A DNA stretch of 64,000 nucleotides from Ailurus styani (taxonomy: Eukaryota > Chordata > Mammalia > Carnivora > Ailuridae): positions 62,001 to 126,000 of the forward strand of contig LNAC01000233.1 of the NCBI GenBank assembly GCA_002007465.1, written 5' to 3'. Made by a program: the position numbers and the translations under genes. This document shows, one piece after another, positions 36,340 through 47,850 of this stretch. Each line of letters opens with the position of its first letter. Position 1 is the first letter of the stretch. The notes beneath the pieces are model-generated. The model did not search any database and had not been told where the DNA came from. It worked only from the letters and a program-made list of their open reading frames with translations.

Positions 36340-38745
36340 TGAAAGTGTCAGGTTTTGCCTCTCTGGGAAAGTCTTTTGCTTATCTTCTTCAAATCTGAAT
36401 GATAACTTTGCTGAGAAGAATATTCTTAAAGTGAGTTGTTTTGTTTTGTTTTGTTTTTTTTCCTTTCAGCTCTTTGATTATGTCATGCCATTCCCATCTG
36501 GCTTGCAAAGTTTCTGTTGAGAAATCTACTGATACCCATATGGAGTTTCCTTGCATGTAATTCCTTGTTTTTCTCTTGCTTCTTTTAAATTTATCTCTTT
36601 AACTTTTGACATTATATGTATCCTGATGTAGTTCTCTTATTTGGTTTCATCTTATTTGAAACTGTCTGGGCTTCCCAGGCCTGGGTGTCTGTTTCCTTCC
36701 CTAAATTAGGAAAGTTTTCAGCCATTATTTCTTCAAATAATTGTTCTGCCCCCTTTTCTCTCTCTTCTCCTTCTGGGATCCCTATCATGTCAACATTGTT
36801 ATGCTTGATGTTGTTCTAGAAGTAACTTGGTTATCTTCATTTTTAAAAAATTTTTCCTTTACACTGTTCTGTCTGGGTAAGTTCTAGTGCCCTGTCTCCC
36901 AGTGCCTGATCCACTCTGCTGTCATCTGGTCTTTTGTTGAACCCCTCTACTGTATTTTTTAGGTCAGTTATTATATCCTTTAGCTCTGTGGCTTCTGGTT
37001 AGTACTTTCTTATGTGTTCTATCTCCTCATTAAGTATATCTCTGTGTTCATCCATTCTAGCACATTCAGTGAGCATCTTTATGACTATTACTTTGAATTT
37101 TTTATCATGTAGATTACTTGTGTCCATATCATTAAGGTATTTTTCTGAGGTTTTGTCTTGTTCTTTCTTTTCAAACATATTTCTCTCTTCATTTAGCTTG
37201 GCTCTGTATTGTTTCTATGTATGAGGCAAAAGATCTACCTCTCTTAGTCTTGAAAGAGTAGCCGTGTGTAGGTAATTCATTCAACCTTACCTTGGTTCTT
37301 GGTTGTCTCATGAACTTTTGTGATTGTCTAAACTACAGGATTTCTATTTTTATATGTTGGGTTGTGAAGGGTGTGCCAAGACCTGTCAGTGATCCATGGG
37401 GAGGAATCTCATTTAGCACTTGATTTCAGGCTGATTGGAAGACCCTCAAGCAGCAGCTTTGAAAGTATTCAAATATATACAATGTTGTGGACCTCCAGTT
37501 GTAAACCCTGCTGACCTCCAGACCAGGAGACCTGGAGGTGTCTCCTAGGTGACATTTGCAAAAATCAGGGCTCCAGATAAATGCACAAGGTCCTTTATAG
37601 GAAGTTTCATGAGCTGTAGTGAGGTCAGAGATGGTGTCTTCCTGCTTATGTTTCCTGGGGAGCACCTCCTGAGCCTCTACCTGTATGGGAAACCTGAAGC
37701 GTGTCCCTTAGGCTGAAGCTCCAGGCTAAGTAAATTTATATCGGTGCAGTGCCCTGGCAGTGGTGACTTACCAGGTACTATCTTTCCAGGTTTTAACGCC
37801 CCATGAAACTCTAGAACACCAGCTTTCTTGTCCACTGCAGCCAGGCGATGAAGGGGTGCTCTTCATGTGTATTTACCTTCTGGCTTTAGCAAGACTACTG
37901 GAGAGTATAGTGGGTGGGCTACTCACTGTCCTCAGGAGAGCAGCAGGAAAGTGTCTTGACTACATGCGCCCGTGGCTTCAGCAATGCAGTAAGAAAGTGC
38001 CTTGTCTGTTCACACGCACTGCCTTCAGGCTGGGAGTGGAAGAATGCTGCAGCTATTTGGCTCACCAGCCAGAGGAACACCACAACCACTGACATTCTCC
38101 AGCCTCGGCAAGTGCCCTGAGCTCTTTACCCCCACTCATTCCAGCAAAGGGGTGAGAGCATGCCATGTCCAAGCTCACCCACCTGTGCTAACAGGCTATG
38201 TGGAGTGTGCAGCAATGGCATCTGCCAACCCCTCTGTCTCTGGGGAGCACCTTAATTCCCCTCCACCTCCAGCCAATACCCCCAGATCAGCAATTGAATC
38301 TTCCCTCACATATAGTCTAGACAGTTTCCAAACTGGTCTTTTTTCACTGGGTCTAGTGGTGTGTGTGACTGCACACAAGCCCTCCAAGAGGAGACTCCTG
38401 GTTTCCTCTAGCACTTTGGGCTGTTGTCATCCCCATTGGTTTTCCAAGCCAGATGTTCTGGGGGCTCACCTCTCTAGTGCAGATTTCAGGAGCTAGGGTG
38501 TCCAATGTGGGGCACCATTTCTTCACTGCTCTGGCAGAAACAACTATCTAGTGAGATTCCACACTATTGTGTGCTACTACACCAGACTTGATGTGGTACT
38601 TTTATTTGTTGTGCAGAACAGTCACTCTAGTTTTCAGACCCTTTTCAGGAAGAAATAATCCATATGTCACTGTAGATTTGCTGTGTCCTTGGGAGGAAGC
38701 GAGTTCAGGATCTTCCTACACTGCCCTCTTTCTGCTTACAGTTTT
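36340..38745 (-). mobile_element. L1 5' end and ORF1 region, antisense
   Basis: From left to right this is the complement of L1 ORF1 and then 5' UTR: 'ttttcagccattatttcttcaaataattg', 'ttctccttctgggatccctatcatg', 'gagcatctttatgactattactttgaa', then GC-richer 5' UTR text ending near 38740 in 'ggaagcgagttcaggatcttcc', the complement of an L1 start. ORF2 and 3' end are missing. A 164-codon frame at 38002-38496 is only L1 5' UTR read on the wrong strand. Confidence 0.85.
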
Positions 38746-40324
38746 AATTTTACATTTGAAGAGAATGGAAACAATCAGGTGGCAAATTTTGCCTCAGTAT
38801 AAAAGTTAGAATTATAAGTCCTTCAAATCAATGGCTGTCAATCAAAGCTTAGACACTAGGTGATCTGATGAATAATTTAAAACTGATTTATTAACAGTGC
38901 AGAAATGAAGTTAATCATGCAGAGAGACACCATGTCCGTTGCCAGCAATTTACTATGTTTTTGAAAACCATAGGCAGCAATTTACAGAAAAGATTAGGCC
39001 AGTTACTGTACACACATGACATTTTCCTGATTTAAGATGTCATTCTGAAAGCTGTAAACTGACAAGTGGAGTTTGGAATGAGGTTATAAAGTTTATGAGG
39101 AGCTGCTTTTACCTGAGAATGTCTATATTTCTGCTCTGGGAGACCCATGAAAGCATACCTCCTGCTGGGATTAAACATGTGTATGCAAATGAGCCCTGTC
39201 AGAGAGGTGATGCACCTTCTCTCAGAGCCATTAAGCACCTTTGCATGACTCAGTGCTTTAATCTACTGACTCATTCTGGAGAAAGCATGGTGATGGGCCT
39301 TTATTTCTTAGAACTGATGCTATTTCAAAGAAAACACTGTGGATACATCTTATTTAGTCCTAAACCACCTCAATAGATATAATTACTTTAATCCTGTGCC
39401 AGAATTATTATTTTTTAGTTGCTTTTCAAAAGAATATGGTGTAAGCAAAGTAGAAAATCACCTTTGGATAGCACAGTAATAATTGCTGTGGGCAGGCTTC
39501 ACTGAGGGTGGATAAAATTAATGGACAAAACTTTAAGGAGAAGTAAGTTATCTGCACAGCCTCAAAGTATCTACCCCTAACTGTTCTCTAATTACTATGT
39601 TGGTTTTAACCTGTGTCCACAAATTCTTTGATATTCCCTTTCCCTTCGGGAAATAAAACTTTATTTTTCTCCCTTTCAGTGTGGACTGGGCATAGGATTT
39701 GCTCCCAAAGAATAGAGCACAGAAAGGGAACATTACTATGAAGACATCTGTCAGATAGCACCTTAACCAAATCATCCAGGGTAGTATCATTAAGAATAAG
39801 CCATGTTGGTATCATATGCCCCCTGATATGACGTGATGAGCAGGCCACTTTGCCACTGTGATAGCCTTCCTCAAAATTCATAATCCTAGTGTAATTATGA
39901 AGAAACATCAGAAAAGTCCGAATGAAGGATATTCTACAAAATATCCAGTGTTCCTCTAAAGTCTCTATACCAAGTTCATAAAAATCAAGTAAAAACTAAA
40001 ACATTGTCATAGATTGAAGCTGCAAATATGTTTAATAAATGAAACTTGATATCCTAGGCTAGATCTTGGAACAACAAAAAATATTAAAATCAGGTATCAG
40101 TGGCAAAATTAGTGAAATACAAATAAATATCTTTAGCTTAATTAATAGAATTTTACTAACATCAAGTGTTTAATTTTAGTTTTGAAAGTTGTTTACATTA
40201 GTAGAAGCTAGGTGAGGGTATATGAGAATCCTCTATACTATCATTGAAAGTTTATGGTTACCTAAAACTATTTCAAAACAAAAATTTTGAAAAAAAATTT
40301 TTAAGGAAGCAAAAGGTCAGTGGA
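38746..40324. other. Unassigned unique-looking sequence
   Basis: Overlapping short frames (39095-39376, 39548-39908) have no recognised domain. No repeats identified. Confidence 0.45.
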
Positions 40325-40974
40325 TGTTATGGGTTGCATCGTGTTCCTCAAAAGATATATTGAAATCCTAACCCCAGTACCCAAATGTGACTTGATGTGG
40401 AAATAGGATCCTTATAAATGTAATCAGTTAAGAATACATTATATGCTAATAAAAAAAAGATGATGTTAAACTGAAGTAAGGTGGACCCTTAATCTGATAT
40501 GACTGATATCCTTTTTTTTTTTTTTTAAGATTTCACCTATTTATTGGAGAGAGAGAGACAGGGAGGGGGAGCACAAAGGGAGAAGCAGACTCCCTGCTGA
40601 GCAGAGAGCCCGATGAGGGGTTCCATCCCAGAAACCTCAGATCATGACCTGAGCCAAAGATAGACGCTTAACTGAGCCACTTAGGTGCCCTATGACTCAT
40701 GTTCTTTTGAGAAGACACACTGAAACAGGAAGAGAACCCTGTAAAGACAGAGGTAGAGTTGGGAGCACTGCAGGTACAAGCCAAGGAACACCAAGGCTTG
40801 CTGACCTCCCCCAGAAGCCAAGAAGCAAAAAAGATTTTTTCCCTACAGTTTTCAGGGGAGCATAATTCTGCAGACATCTTGAGTTGAGACTTTCTAGCCT
40901 CTAGAACTATGAGACTATTCTCTGTTTTAAACCATTCAGTTTGTAGTTTTTTGCTCCATTAGGAAATTGATACA
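40325..40974 (+). mobile_element. MaLR-like LTR split by a Can-SINE
   Basis: Begins TGTTATGGGTTGCATCGTGT and ends 'aggaaattgataca' (TG...CA), with the internal phrases 'atattgaaatcctaaccccagtac' and 'ctctagaactatgagac' that typify an abundant old mammalian LTR family (MLT-like). Flanks GTGGA and GTTGA resemble a decayed 5 bp duplication. The central portion is interrupted by the SINE at 40512-40690. Confidence 0.75.
40512..40690 (-). mobile_element. Can-SINE, minus strand, inside an LTR
   Basis: Poly-T, tail complement with mutated 'tttcacctatttattgg', head complement 'ctgagccacttaggtgccc'. TATGACT lies on both sides (about 40489 and 40690). Confidence 0.9.
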
Positions 40975-42370
40975 GTTGAGTACTAGAGTAAGCTTCTCTC
41001 CATGCTTTTTTTTTTTAGTATGAGCTCTTTTAATTTCTTTTTCATTGGTGTTAGAATTAGAAACAAAAATTCTTTTTTCTTTAATTTTAAAAAAGTTACA
41101 TAAAGCTATATTTCCAGTAAAAATTGTAAACCCCAGATGTCCTAAAGGATGGTGGCTCCTAAAAGGGCATTTATGGGACAGAGATACCATAATTCAAATG
41201 CACTTGGGGATACAATTTGTTTTTGATCATTTCTCTGTGCTTGGGAAGAAAGTAAACATGCTGTGTATGTATAACTTTTTTCAGTGTTTATATTAATTTA
41301 TTAAATTCTTCGATGTTTTGCAGGCAGTTTAAAACTTGTATGCCAAAGTTCTTAATTGCAGTTCTTACACTGAAATTGCATATGCCAATAGTTATCATTA
41401 AAATAAAAGTTGAAATTTCACTTTTCATATGAAAACAAGCAACACATCCTTTTTATTTAGCAATATATCTGAAAAGTGATACATATAGCTTCTTCTGTCT
41501 TATTGAGTTTACTGTCAACTCTGATGATTTGTTTCAATAATTCTTTTCTTCTATTTTTTCCTCAAAAAGGAAAAGAATGAAGACTGTTTAATAAATTGCT
41601 TTTTTATCTTTGATCAGTTTTCAAGGGTAAAATATAAAATGGTAGATTTGATAATAGAAGTCAAACAGTGAAATGCCTTCTGAATAACAATTGATATTAG
41701 ACCATTATTCTGATTCTACTTAGGATTTTTTTTTCACTACTGCAAAAAGACACAACTGTTTCTTTAAAACAAATCATCAGAATTGACATCGCACTGTACA
41801 AGGTAGATTATGCACCCAGATAAGGGGACAGATGAAACAAAAATATAACATGAAAATAAATGGGCTGGGGGCTTTTGGTCTACTTTCAAAACACTATTTT
41901 GAAGATTGACAGATTCAGCTCTAAAATGTCTCGACTGTCATTTTTATTTTGCCATGCAGGGCTTTCCTTTACAGATTTCAGGTTATACATTACTGGCATA
42001 CTCATGTTATATTAGGTAAAAGCCCAGCATGGTTTTGGAATGGCAATTGACAATTTTGTTCATTTTCCTCAAGTAAATTTAATAATATAATACCTAGCAT
42101 CTACAGTCATCGTTAATAAAACTTAGACTTCCATTACCTTTTAGACTGTTTTGGTCTCTAAAAATAGTAGATATATAAATATATTCAAAATTATTAAAAG
42201 TAGAAAACTGTTCTAAAGTTCTTTTTAAAAATTTGACAGTTGAGACTAATCAGTGAAATCATATAGCTTTATTCCTTCTTTTTCCCTTAAAGATATGGAG
42301 TAAGCATAATATAAAAAAAGAAGTCCTTTCACAAAAGAATGCTGGCTTCTTTGGCACTAGCTTGCACCTC
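40975..42370. other. Unassigned AT-rich sequence
   Basis: Opposing 83-84-codon frames at 40936-41296 share the same DNA and lack domain signatures. No repeat recognised. Confidence 0.5.
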
Positions 42371-42374
42371 TTCC

Positions 42375-42590
42375 AAGCTTAATGTCTTAACCTTCCAGAT
42401 TCCATTCAAGCATCACTTTTCCTGTCCCTGTGTGTCGACTCGGAGGGATGCTATGCTCTAGCACGGATTGGCTCACTGTCTCTGACCAGTTGTCAAGCCT
42501 CTACAGGCAGATTCAATGTCCTATTTGTCTTTATAATCCTGGGACATAGCAAGTGGTTGGCACAGAGAAGACATCAAATAAAGTCATAGT
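42375..42590 (+). mobile_element. L2 3' end relic
   Basis: 'attccattcaagcatcacttttcctg' through 'gacatagcaagtggttggcacagag' follows the L2 3' untranslated end (consensus closes with 'cagtgcctggcacatagtaggtgctcaataaa'). Confidence 0.65.
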
Positions 42591-42953
42591 CACATCTTAA
42601 ATTATATGTCAAATATCTAACATGGTTATATAATCATGGATATGGAAGCACAGAACACTGAAAAGACAAGCACAGTGCCACTCATAGAACATTCCAGAAA
42701 GACTGCTTATAGTTCATGCCTAGGAAACTGAGGTTTCTTTATCAGAGCATCTTTCAGGTAATGCTCCTTTCACAGACACAATACCTTTTTTCTGAAAAAC
42801 AACTCCTCATATAAATTATTTAAAACATAAATTTTTAGAGTTTTTGGATTTTATATAGGTGTATGTTTGTACACATGTATGTGTGTATAGTATAATATAG
42901 TGTTAGCCTATTTTTTTCCTAATTAGGAATTCCTATTAGAAATTGACTCAGGA

Positions 42954-43152
42954 GGGGCACCTGGGTGGCTCAGTCGTTGAGCGTCTGCCTTAGGCTCAGG
43001 TCATGGTCCCAGGGTCCTGGGATCGAGCCCCACATCGGGCTCCCTGCTTGGCGGGGAGCCTGCTTCTCCCTCTCCCACTCGCCCTGCTTGTGTTCCCTCT
43101 CTTGTTGTGTCTCTTTCTGTGAAATAAATAAATAAAATCTTAAAAAAAAAAA
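42954..43152 (+). mobile_element. Can-SINE, plus strand
   Basis: Head GGGGCACCTGGGTGGCTCAG with CGTTGAGCGTCTGCC (a subtype different from the GGGTTAAAGCC copies), tail AATAAATAAATAAAATCTT plus poly-A. CTCAGGA flanks both sides. Confidence 0.94.
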
Positions 43153-43654
43153 CCTCAGGAAACTCTATTGTTCCCCCCAAAGTACATTGTGAAACACTAA
43201 AGTTTTAAGTGAAAGCTAAGGTTTTAAGTGAGAATACCAAGCTTCCTTTTGAGTATATTAACACGAATTTTAAGGTGCTTTACTCTTAAGTTCCATCGGT
43301 TTGAAAGTATATTCTTAGATTGAAATGGAGTTTGAAGAGCAAAGTATCCACTAATACAATTTTGGTACAATATCTTTAATTAGAAGATAAGATAAAAATG
43401 GCCCTGAAGGATTATGAAAGAGAATAAATTCACACCCTTATATGGAATGGAAATTTTACTCAAATTTAATTAAAACACATCCCTGTCAGGTTTTTCCTAC
43501 CTGAGGGGAAGTGTTCCATCTCTACCTCATTCTGCTGGGAGAGGCCAACGACTGGAGGTTGAATGGCAGTCCGCTACAGGGACAGAGCCGGATAGCTCCT
43601 ACAGGATTCTCAGGTGAAATTCGCGGAGCTGCAGTGTGGGGTAGGGAAGATTGC

Positions 43655-43840
43655 TTCCCCTGACTGCAGACCCTCACTCTGTGCCTGAACAGCTGGCTGC
43701 CTAAGCAAGCCACATAACCTCACTCTGCTTCCATTTCTGCTTCTGTAAAAATGAGCCCAGACATCACAGGGTTGCTGTGGGCATTATTTGAAAGAGGAAG
43801 TTTATTACACAGTGAATCTTTATTGCTCTTATTATACAAT
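43655..43840 (+). mobile_element. MIR relic, plus strand
   Basis: 'ccacataacctcactctgcttccatttctgcttctgtaaaa' and 'acagggttgctgtgggcattatttgaa' match the MIR core. The MIR 5' part is lost or too diverged. Confidence 0.65.
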
Positions 43841-44138
43841 ATTTTAGAAATTAAAAATGAAATGATTTCTAAAGATATACATTCCTGTTCTTCTGATTCT
43901 CCATGTAATTAATTACTTTTTGGGTTTTATGTGTGTGTTTATGTATGTATGTTCTCTGTTTCTATTACCGACTCCAGATTCAAAAAACTTAGCATTTAAG
44001 CTACACAAGGATTCACATGCACACACACTAACATGCAAACACACATGTGCAACCACATATTCATCCTATGATACTCTCCTTCCCTGCCAAGTAGTTCTAG
44101 AGAAAATATCTTTCTGCCCTAAAAGATGAAATATGCAG

Positions 44139-44320
44139 GGGCACCTGGGCGGCCAAGTAGGTTAAGCCTTTGCCTTCTGCTCCAGTTATGATCTCAGGGA
44201 CCTGGGATTGAGCCCCGCATCGGGCTCTCTGCTCAGCCATGCATCTGCTTCTCCCTCTCCCTGTATGATCCCTCTCTCCCTTGCTCTCTCTCAAATAAAT
44301 AAATAAAATCTTTTTTTTAA
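44139..44320 (+). mobile_element. Can-SINE, young insertion, plus strand
   Basis: Flanked by an 18-base exact target-site duplication, AAAAGATGAAATATGCAG (44121-44138 and 44321-44338), so the insertion is recent. The body is somewhat mutated (GGCGGCCAAGTAGG). Confidence 0.95.
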
Positions 44321-44381
44321 AAAAGATGAAATATGCAGTAGTAAGCACCAAGTTTTAAAATATAAATCTCTCAGAAATCTT

Positions 44382-44564
44382 TTTTTTTTAAAGATTTTAT
44401 TTATTTATTTGACACAGAGAGAGAGATCACAAGTAGGCAGAGAGGCAGGAGGAAGCAGGCTCTCTGCCAAGCAGAGAGCCCGATGCGGGCCTCGATCCCA
44501 GGACCCTGAGATCATGACCTGAGCCGAAGGCAGAGGCTTTAACCCACTGAGCCACCCAGGCGCC
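44382..44564 (-). mobile_element. Can-SINE, young, minus strand
   Basis: Shortened GA-rich middle, head complement CCACCCAGGCGCCC. CTCTCAGAAATCTT before (44368) and after (44563) is an exact target-site duplication. It is 62 bases from the plus-strand copy. Confidence 0.95.
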
Positions 44565-46472
44565 CTCTCAGAAATCTTGAAAAGTCATGGCCTTAGCAGT
44601 TCAAAGAAAAGTCTTAGCTTGACTATAAAACCCCCTCTTTAGGACTAAATTTAAGTATATGTAAATTGAATATATGTAAATACTCAATATAAATGGAGCA
44701 TATATAAATTTAAGGCTAATTTGACTCTGTGTAAATTGTACCTGCCCATGTGACCCCCTTTTTGTCAGCGTCCTTCGATAACTTCATTGACACTGATTGA
44801 ATGCTTTATCTCCTTCCTCCAGGACCTCATAAGCTAGATTGCACTTGTAGAAGTGTGGTGACAAGTGCTAGAGAAATAAGTTATTTGTACATTTCTCAGT
44901 ATTCTGATTTCCTAAATGAGAGGAAATTATGCCATGATATAAATTCTGCTCCAAAGGATAGCAAGAGAGAACTAAGTATGTAAATTTTAAATTCGTAAAG
45001 GCTAATGAAGGTAACTGTTGTTGGTAAACTGCACAACTGTTAGCAAATCTCATTGTTTCATTAGAGAAACATAAAACTATGCTCTTACACTTTTTAAAGA
45101 AAATTTGATTATTTATAATGAACTATATTCTTTATATTTTTACTTAAAAATGCAGAATTTTCTATTTCCTGCACGCACCAACAGAAATCAAGTTTTTTTA
45201 ATTAAATAAACTTCAGTACTTTATTGAGAAAGTATTGTTTAAAGTTTCTTATTCTAGCAAAGAACATTTTAATGAAAAAATTTAAGTAGCAGACAAAACC
45301 AGACATAAACAAGTATATTTCCTCTTTCATGAGTAGGAGTCTTCGAAGAGCACCTCTGAGATGCTCTAAGTTTCCTAGTAATTGTCACCTCTTTGCTACA
45401 TGTGACAAGCAAGTATTGGAGAGAGATGCTGGGCATCTCTTGCAATAGGATATACATGCAAATGAGCTTCCTATATCAGCCATCCCTACTGGACCAGGTG
45501 GTTTCTACCTATATCCTACCCCACAGGAAAGCTCCAGTAGGAGAAACTGTTAAGATCGCAGTGAATTGAGCAATGGACATGAAAGCCAGAGTTTCCTGCA
45601 TAGAATGGAAATAAAGACATCGACAAGTAGCAGGCCTCACAGAAAGTGTTCTTCAGAGTTGCATTTAGCGATCCATCAAAAGGAATCCTCTGTGTCCTCT
45701 CTTCCTGTTCTTTGGATTCTTGTTTTTTGAACCTAGATAGACTTCTAGATCTTTCTGTTTTCACAAAGGGCAGAAATCCTGTAATTCCTGGGAGTCCACG
45801 GTGAATGCCTTCTAGAAGATCAAGGTGCCAGTGCCTATAAGAAGACAGAAAGAGACATTCCAAAGGTTGAAATTCAGGGGTTGAGGGAGTCACTCTGGGG
45901 CCTGGGATCTTAATATCTGGGTCTTAATGCCTCAAACATGATAGTAAGAAACAAAAAGAAGAGATAAAGAACAAGAATGCACAGTGAAAGTGTCAGTTAT
46001 CTACAGGGTAAACTGCATATTAAACAATACATATAAATATATGTAAATATAAAAGTGCTTTTTAAAATAAGTAATATTGAAAATCACGTTCGTCCTTCAC
46101 TCTTCCTATGAATCCATGGTTATTAGGCCTTCTGCACCTGCATCCCAGGGTCCAGAGGTAAGGGGAGTGTAAGTGGAAATGAGACAGAGTCAGATAGAGA
46201 TGAGGTAGGCTATGAAATGTATCATCCATGTGTCGATTGTATCCTGGGTGCAAAGAGGATATCCTGTAAGTTGCCTGAGAGGATCTTCTGATTTACAGAT
46301 AAGTGCACCTGGCTAACCCTCACAGTCGCAGATTTAATAGATAGAACAGACCTATAGAGTGATGTAGGGCCAGGCTCTGATCGCCAAAGCAGCAACACTT
46401 ACTAATGTCTCTGATACTGTTTGTTTTTCTTTCCCAAGCCAATCCCCAAGTAAATGTTACAAAAGGTGTCCA
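44565..46472. other. Mostly unassigned sequence; candidate open frame inside
   Basis: The only notable item is the 125-codon minus-strand frame at 45516-45893, given separately. No repeat families recognised. Confidence 0.5.
45516..45893 (-). CDS. Unproven 125-codon open frame, possible exon
   Basis: The longest open frame outside recognised repeats on the minus strand. It starts MTPSTPEFQPLECLFLSSYR and has a lysine/glutamate-rich middle (FKKQESKEQEERTQ at about residues 54-67). On the minus strand a pyrimidine-rich acceptor-like 'tcttctTATAG' precedes the region near 45835. I do not recognise the product, and a frame of this length can arise by chance in 64 kb. Nothing nearby supports an operon-like or gene context; a fragment of a non-coding or unannotated spliced transcript is an alternative. 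Confidence 0.12.
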   Translation of the reverse strand: MTPSTPEFQPLECLFLSSYRHWHLDLLEGIHRGLPGITGFLPFVKTERSRSLSRFKKQESKEQEERTQRIPFDGSLNATLKNTFCEACYLSMSLFPFYAGNSGFHVHCSIHCDLNSFSYWSFPVG

Positions 46473-46697
46473 GGGGCACTTGGGTGGCTCAGTCTGTTGA
46501 ATGACAGACTCTTGGTTTCAGCTCAGGTCATGATCTCAGGTCATGAGATTGAGCCCCACATTAGACTCTCCACTCAGCATGGAATCTGCTTGAGATTTTC
46601 TCCCTCCCTCTCCCCACCCTCCCCATCAGCCCCTCCCCTCCCTCATGCTCACACACATGTTCTCTCTCTCAAAAAAATAATCAATCAATCAATCTTT
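46473..46697 (+). mobile_element. Can-SINE, older, plus strand
   Basis: Head GGGGCACTTGGGTGGCTCAG, 'cagactcttggtttcagctcagg', CT/CACA-rich middle and a tail with AATCAATCAATCAATC instead of AATAAATA. No clear target-site duplication. Confidence 0.88.
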
Positions 46698-46975
46698 GGG
46701 GGGAAAAAAAGAAATGGCCCAATTCTAATTATTCCATAGCAAGCAGCTTGTCAAATGCTACTGATTCTATCTTACTCCACAATTAAATGCTATCTGGCCA
46801 GTTTACCTAGAGTAAAACCACTTTCCCAACAGAGAAAATCAATCACCAATTATTCAGATTCCTTATAAATTTATTTGAAGGACCTTGGATGTCTCCTTAT
46901 CCCCACATTCTTCTCAAAGAGAATGTTCTTCCTCACTTTTCCTTCTCCTTGGCAATCTCTTGATGCTTAAGTGGG

Positions 46976-47203
46976 TTTTTTTTAAAACATTTTATTTATT
47001 TATTTGAAAGAAAGAGAGAGCATGAGCATGGGGAGGGACAGACGAGGAGGGAGAGAATCTCAAGCAAACTCCCTGCTAAGCGCAGAGCCAACACGGGGCT
47101 AGGCACTGGCCTCTGCGCTGGCTCGAACTCTCGACCCTGAGGTCATGACCTGAGCCAAAATCAAGAGTTTGCTGCTTAACTGACTGAGCCATCCAGGGGC
47201 CCC
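46976..47203 (-). mobile_element. Can-SINE, older and longer, minus strand
   Basis: Tail complement, diverged middle with an extra segment around 47097-47135, and head complement 'ctgagccatccaggggcccc'. CTTAAGTG / CTTAGGTG flank it. Confidence 0.85.
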
Positions 47204-47429
47204 ACACTTAGGTGATTCTAACCCTCTTGTCCCTGTAGCATAGAACAGTCCCATACCACAGCTTTGCTTTGCTTTTCTGGCCTTGCTTAGAATTGGCCCT
47301 AGAGACCGTAACTACTTTGTTTGCATCAGTGTGCTCTCAGCTAAAATCTCTGCGTTGTTCTGTTACCTACAGAGGCAGGAAAAACTCTCAGTCAGACTTC
47401 CACACTTCCTATTTAAGATAGTATTTAAA

Positions 47430-47850
47430 GCCAGGGAACTGGATGAGATCACCTATGTCCTGAGGATAGGGAGAAAAGAAAAAGGGAACATGGCTGGCCC
47501 TGGAAATTCTAGCATGCAAATACTGATCAGAGAGAGGGAAGCCACCAAAAGATGTGAAACAGAGTGTGTGAAGCATGAGAAAAGCCAGGAGAGTAATGTT
47601 ACGGCAGAGAAAAGAATGTTCTAAGAATGAGAGGTGTGGTGAACCAAGCCAAATGCTACTGAGAACTGTAATAAGATAAGGAGGGAGAATTGACCACTGG
47701 TTTTGACAGAACAGAAATCTCTGTTGTCTTCGACAGGAACCCTGTCATGGTCAGGTGAGGAGTGGTGCTCCCTAACACTGTGTGGAAGGAGGAATGGAAG
47801 AGAAGGATTTGGAGGCCATGTTCCCAGTTTTGTTACCAAGGTAAGTAGAA
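47430..47850. mobile_element. Ancient interspersed repeat, same family as 54.7-55.7 kb
   Basis: 'ttaaagccagggaactggatgagatcacc' and 'gaattgaccactggttttgac' match phrases of an old, abundant mammalian repeat whose upstream part is seen at 54690-55660. Frames on both strands (47283-47624, 47621-47839) run through this repeat and are not evidence of a gene. Confidence 0.55.

Noticed and set aside
38002..38496. 164-codon plus-strand frame
   Set aside because: It lies in the antisense L1 5' UTR and there is no domain or splice context.
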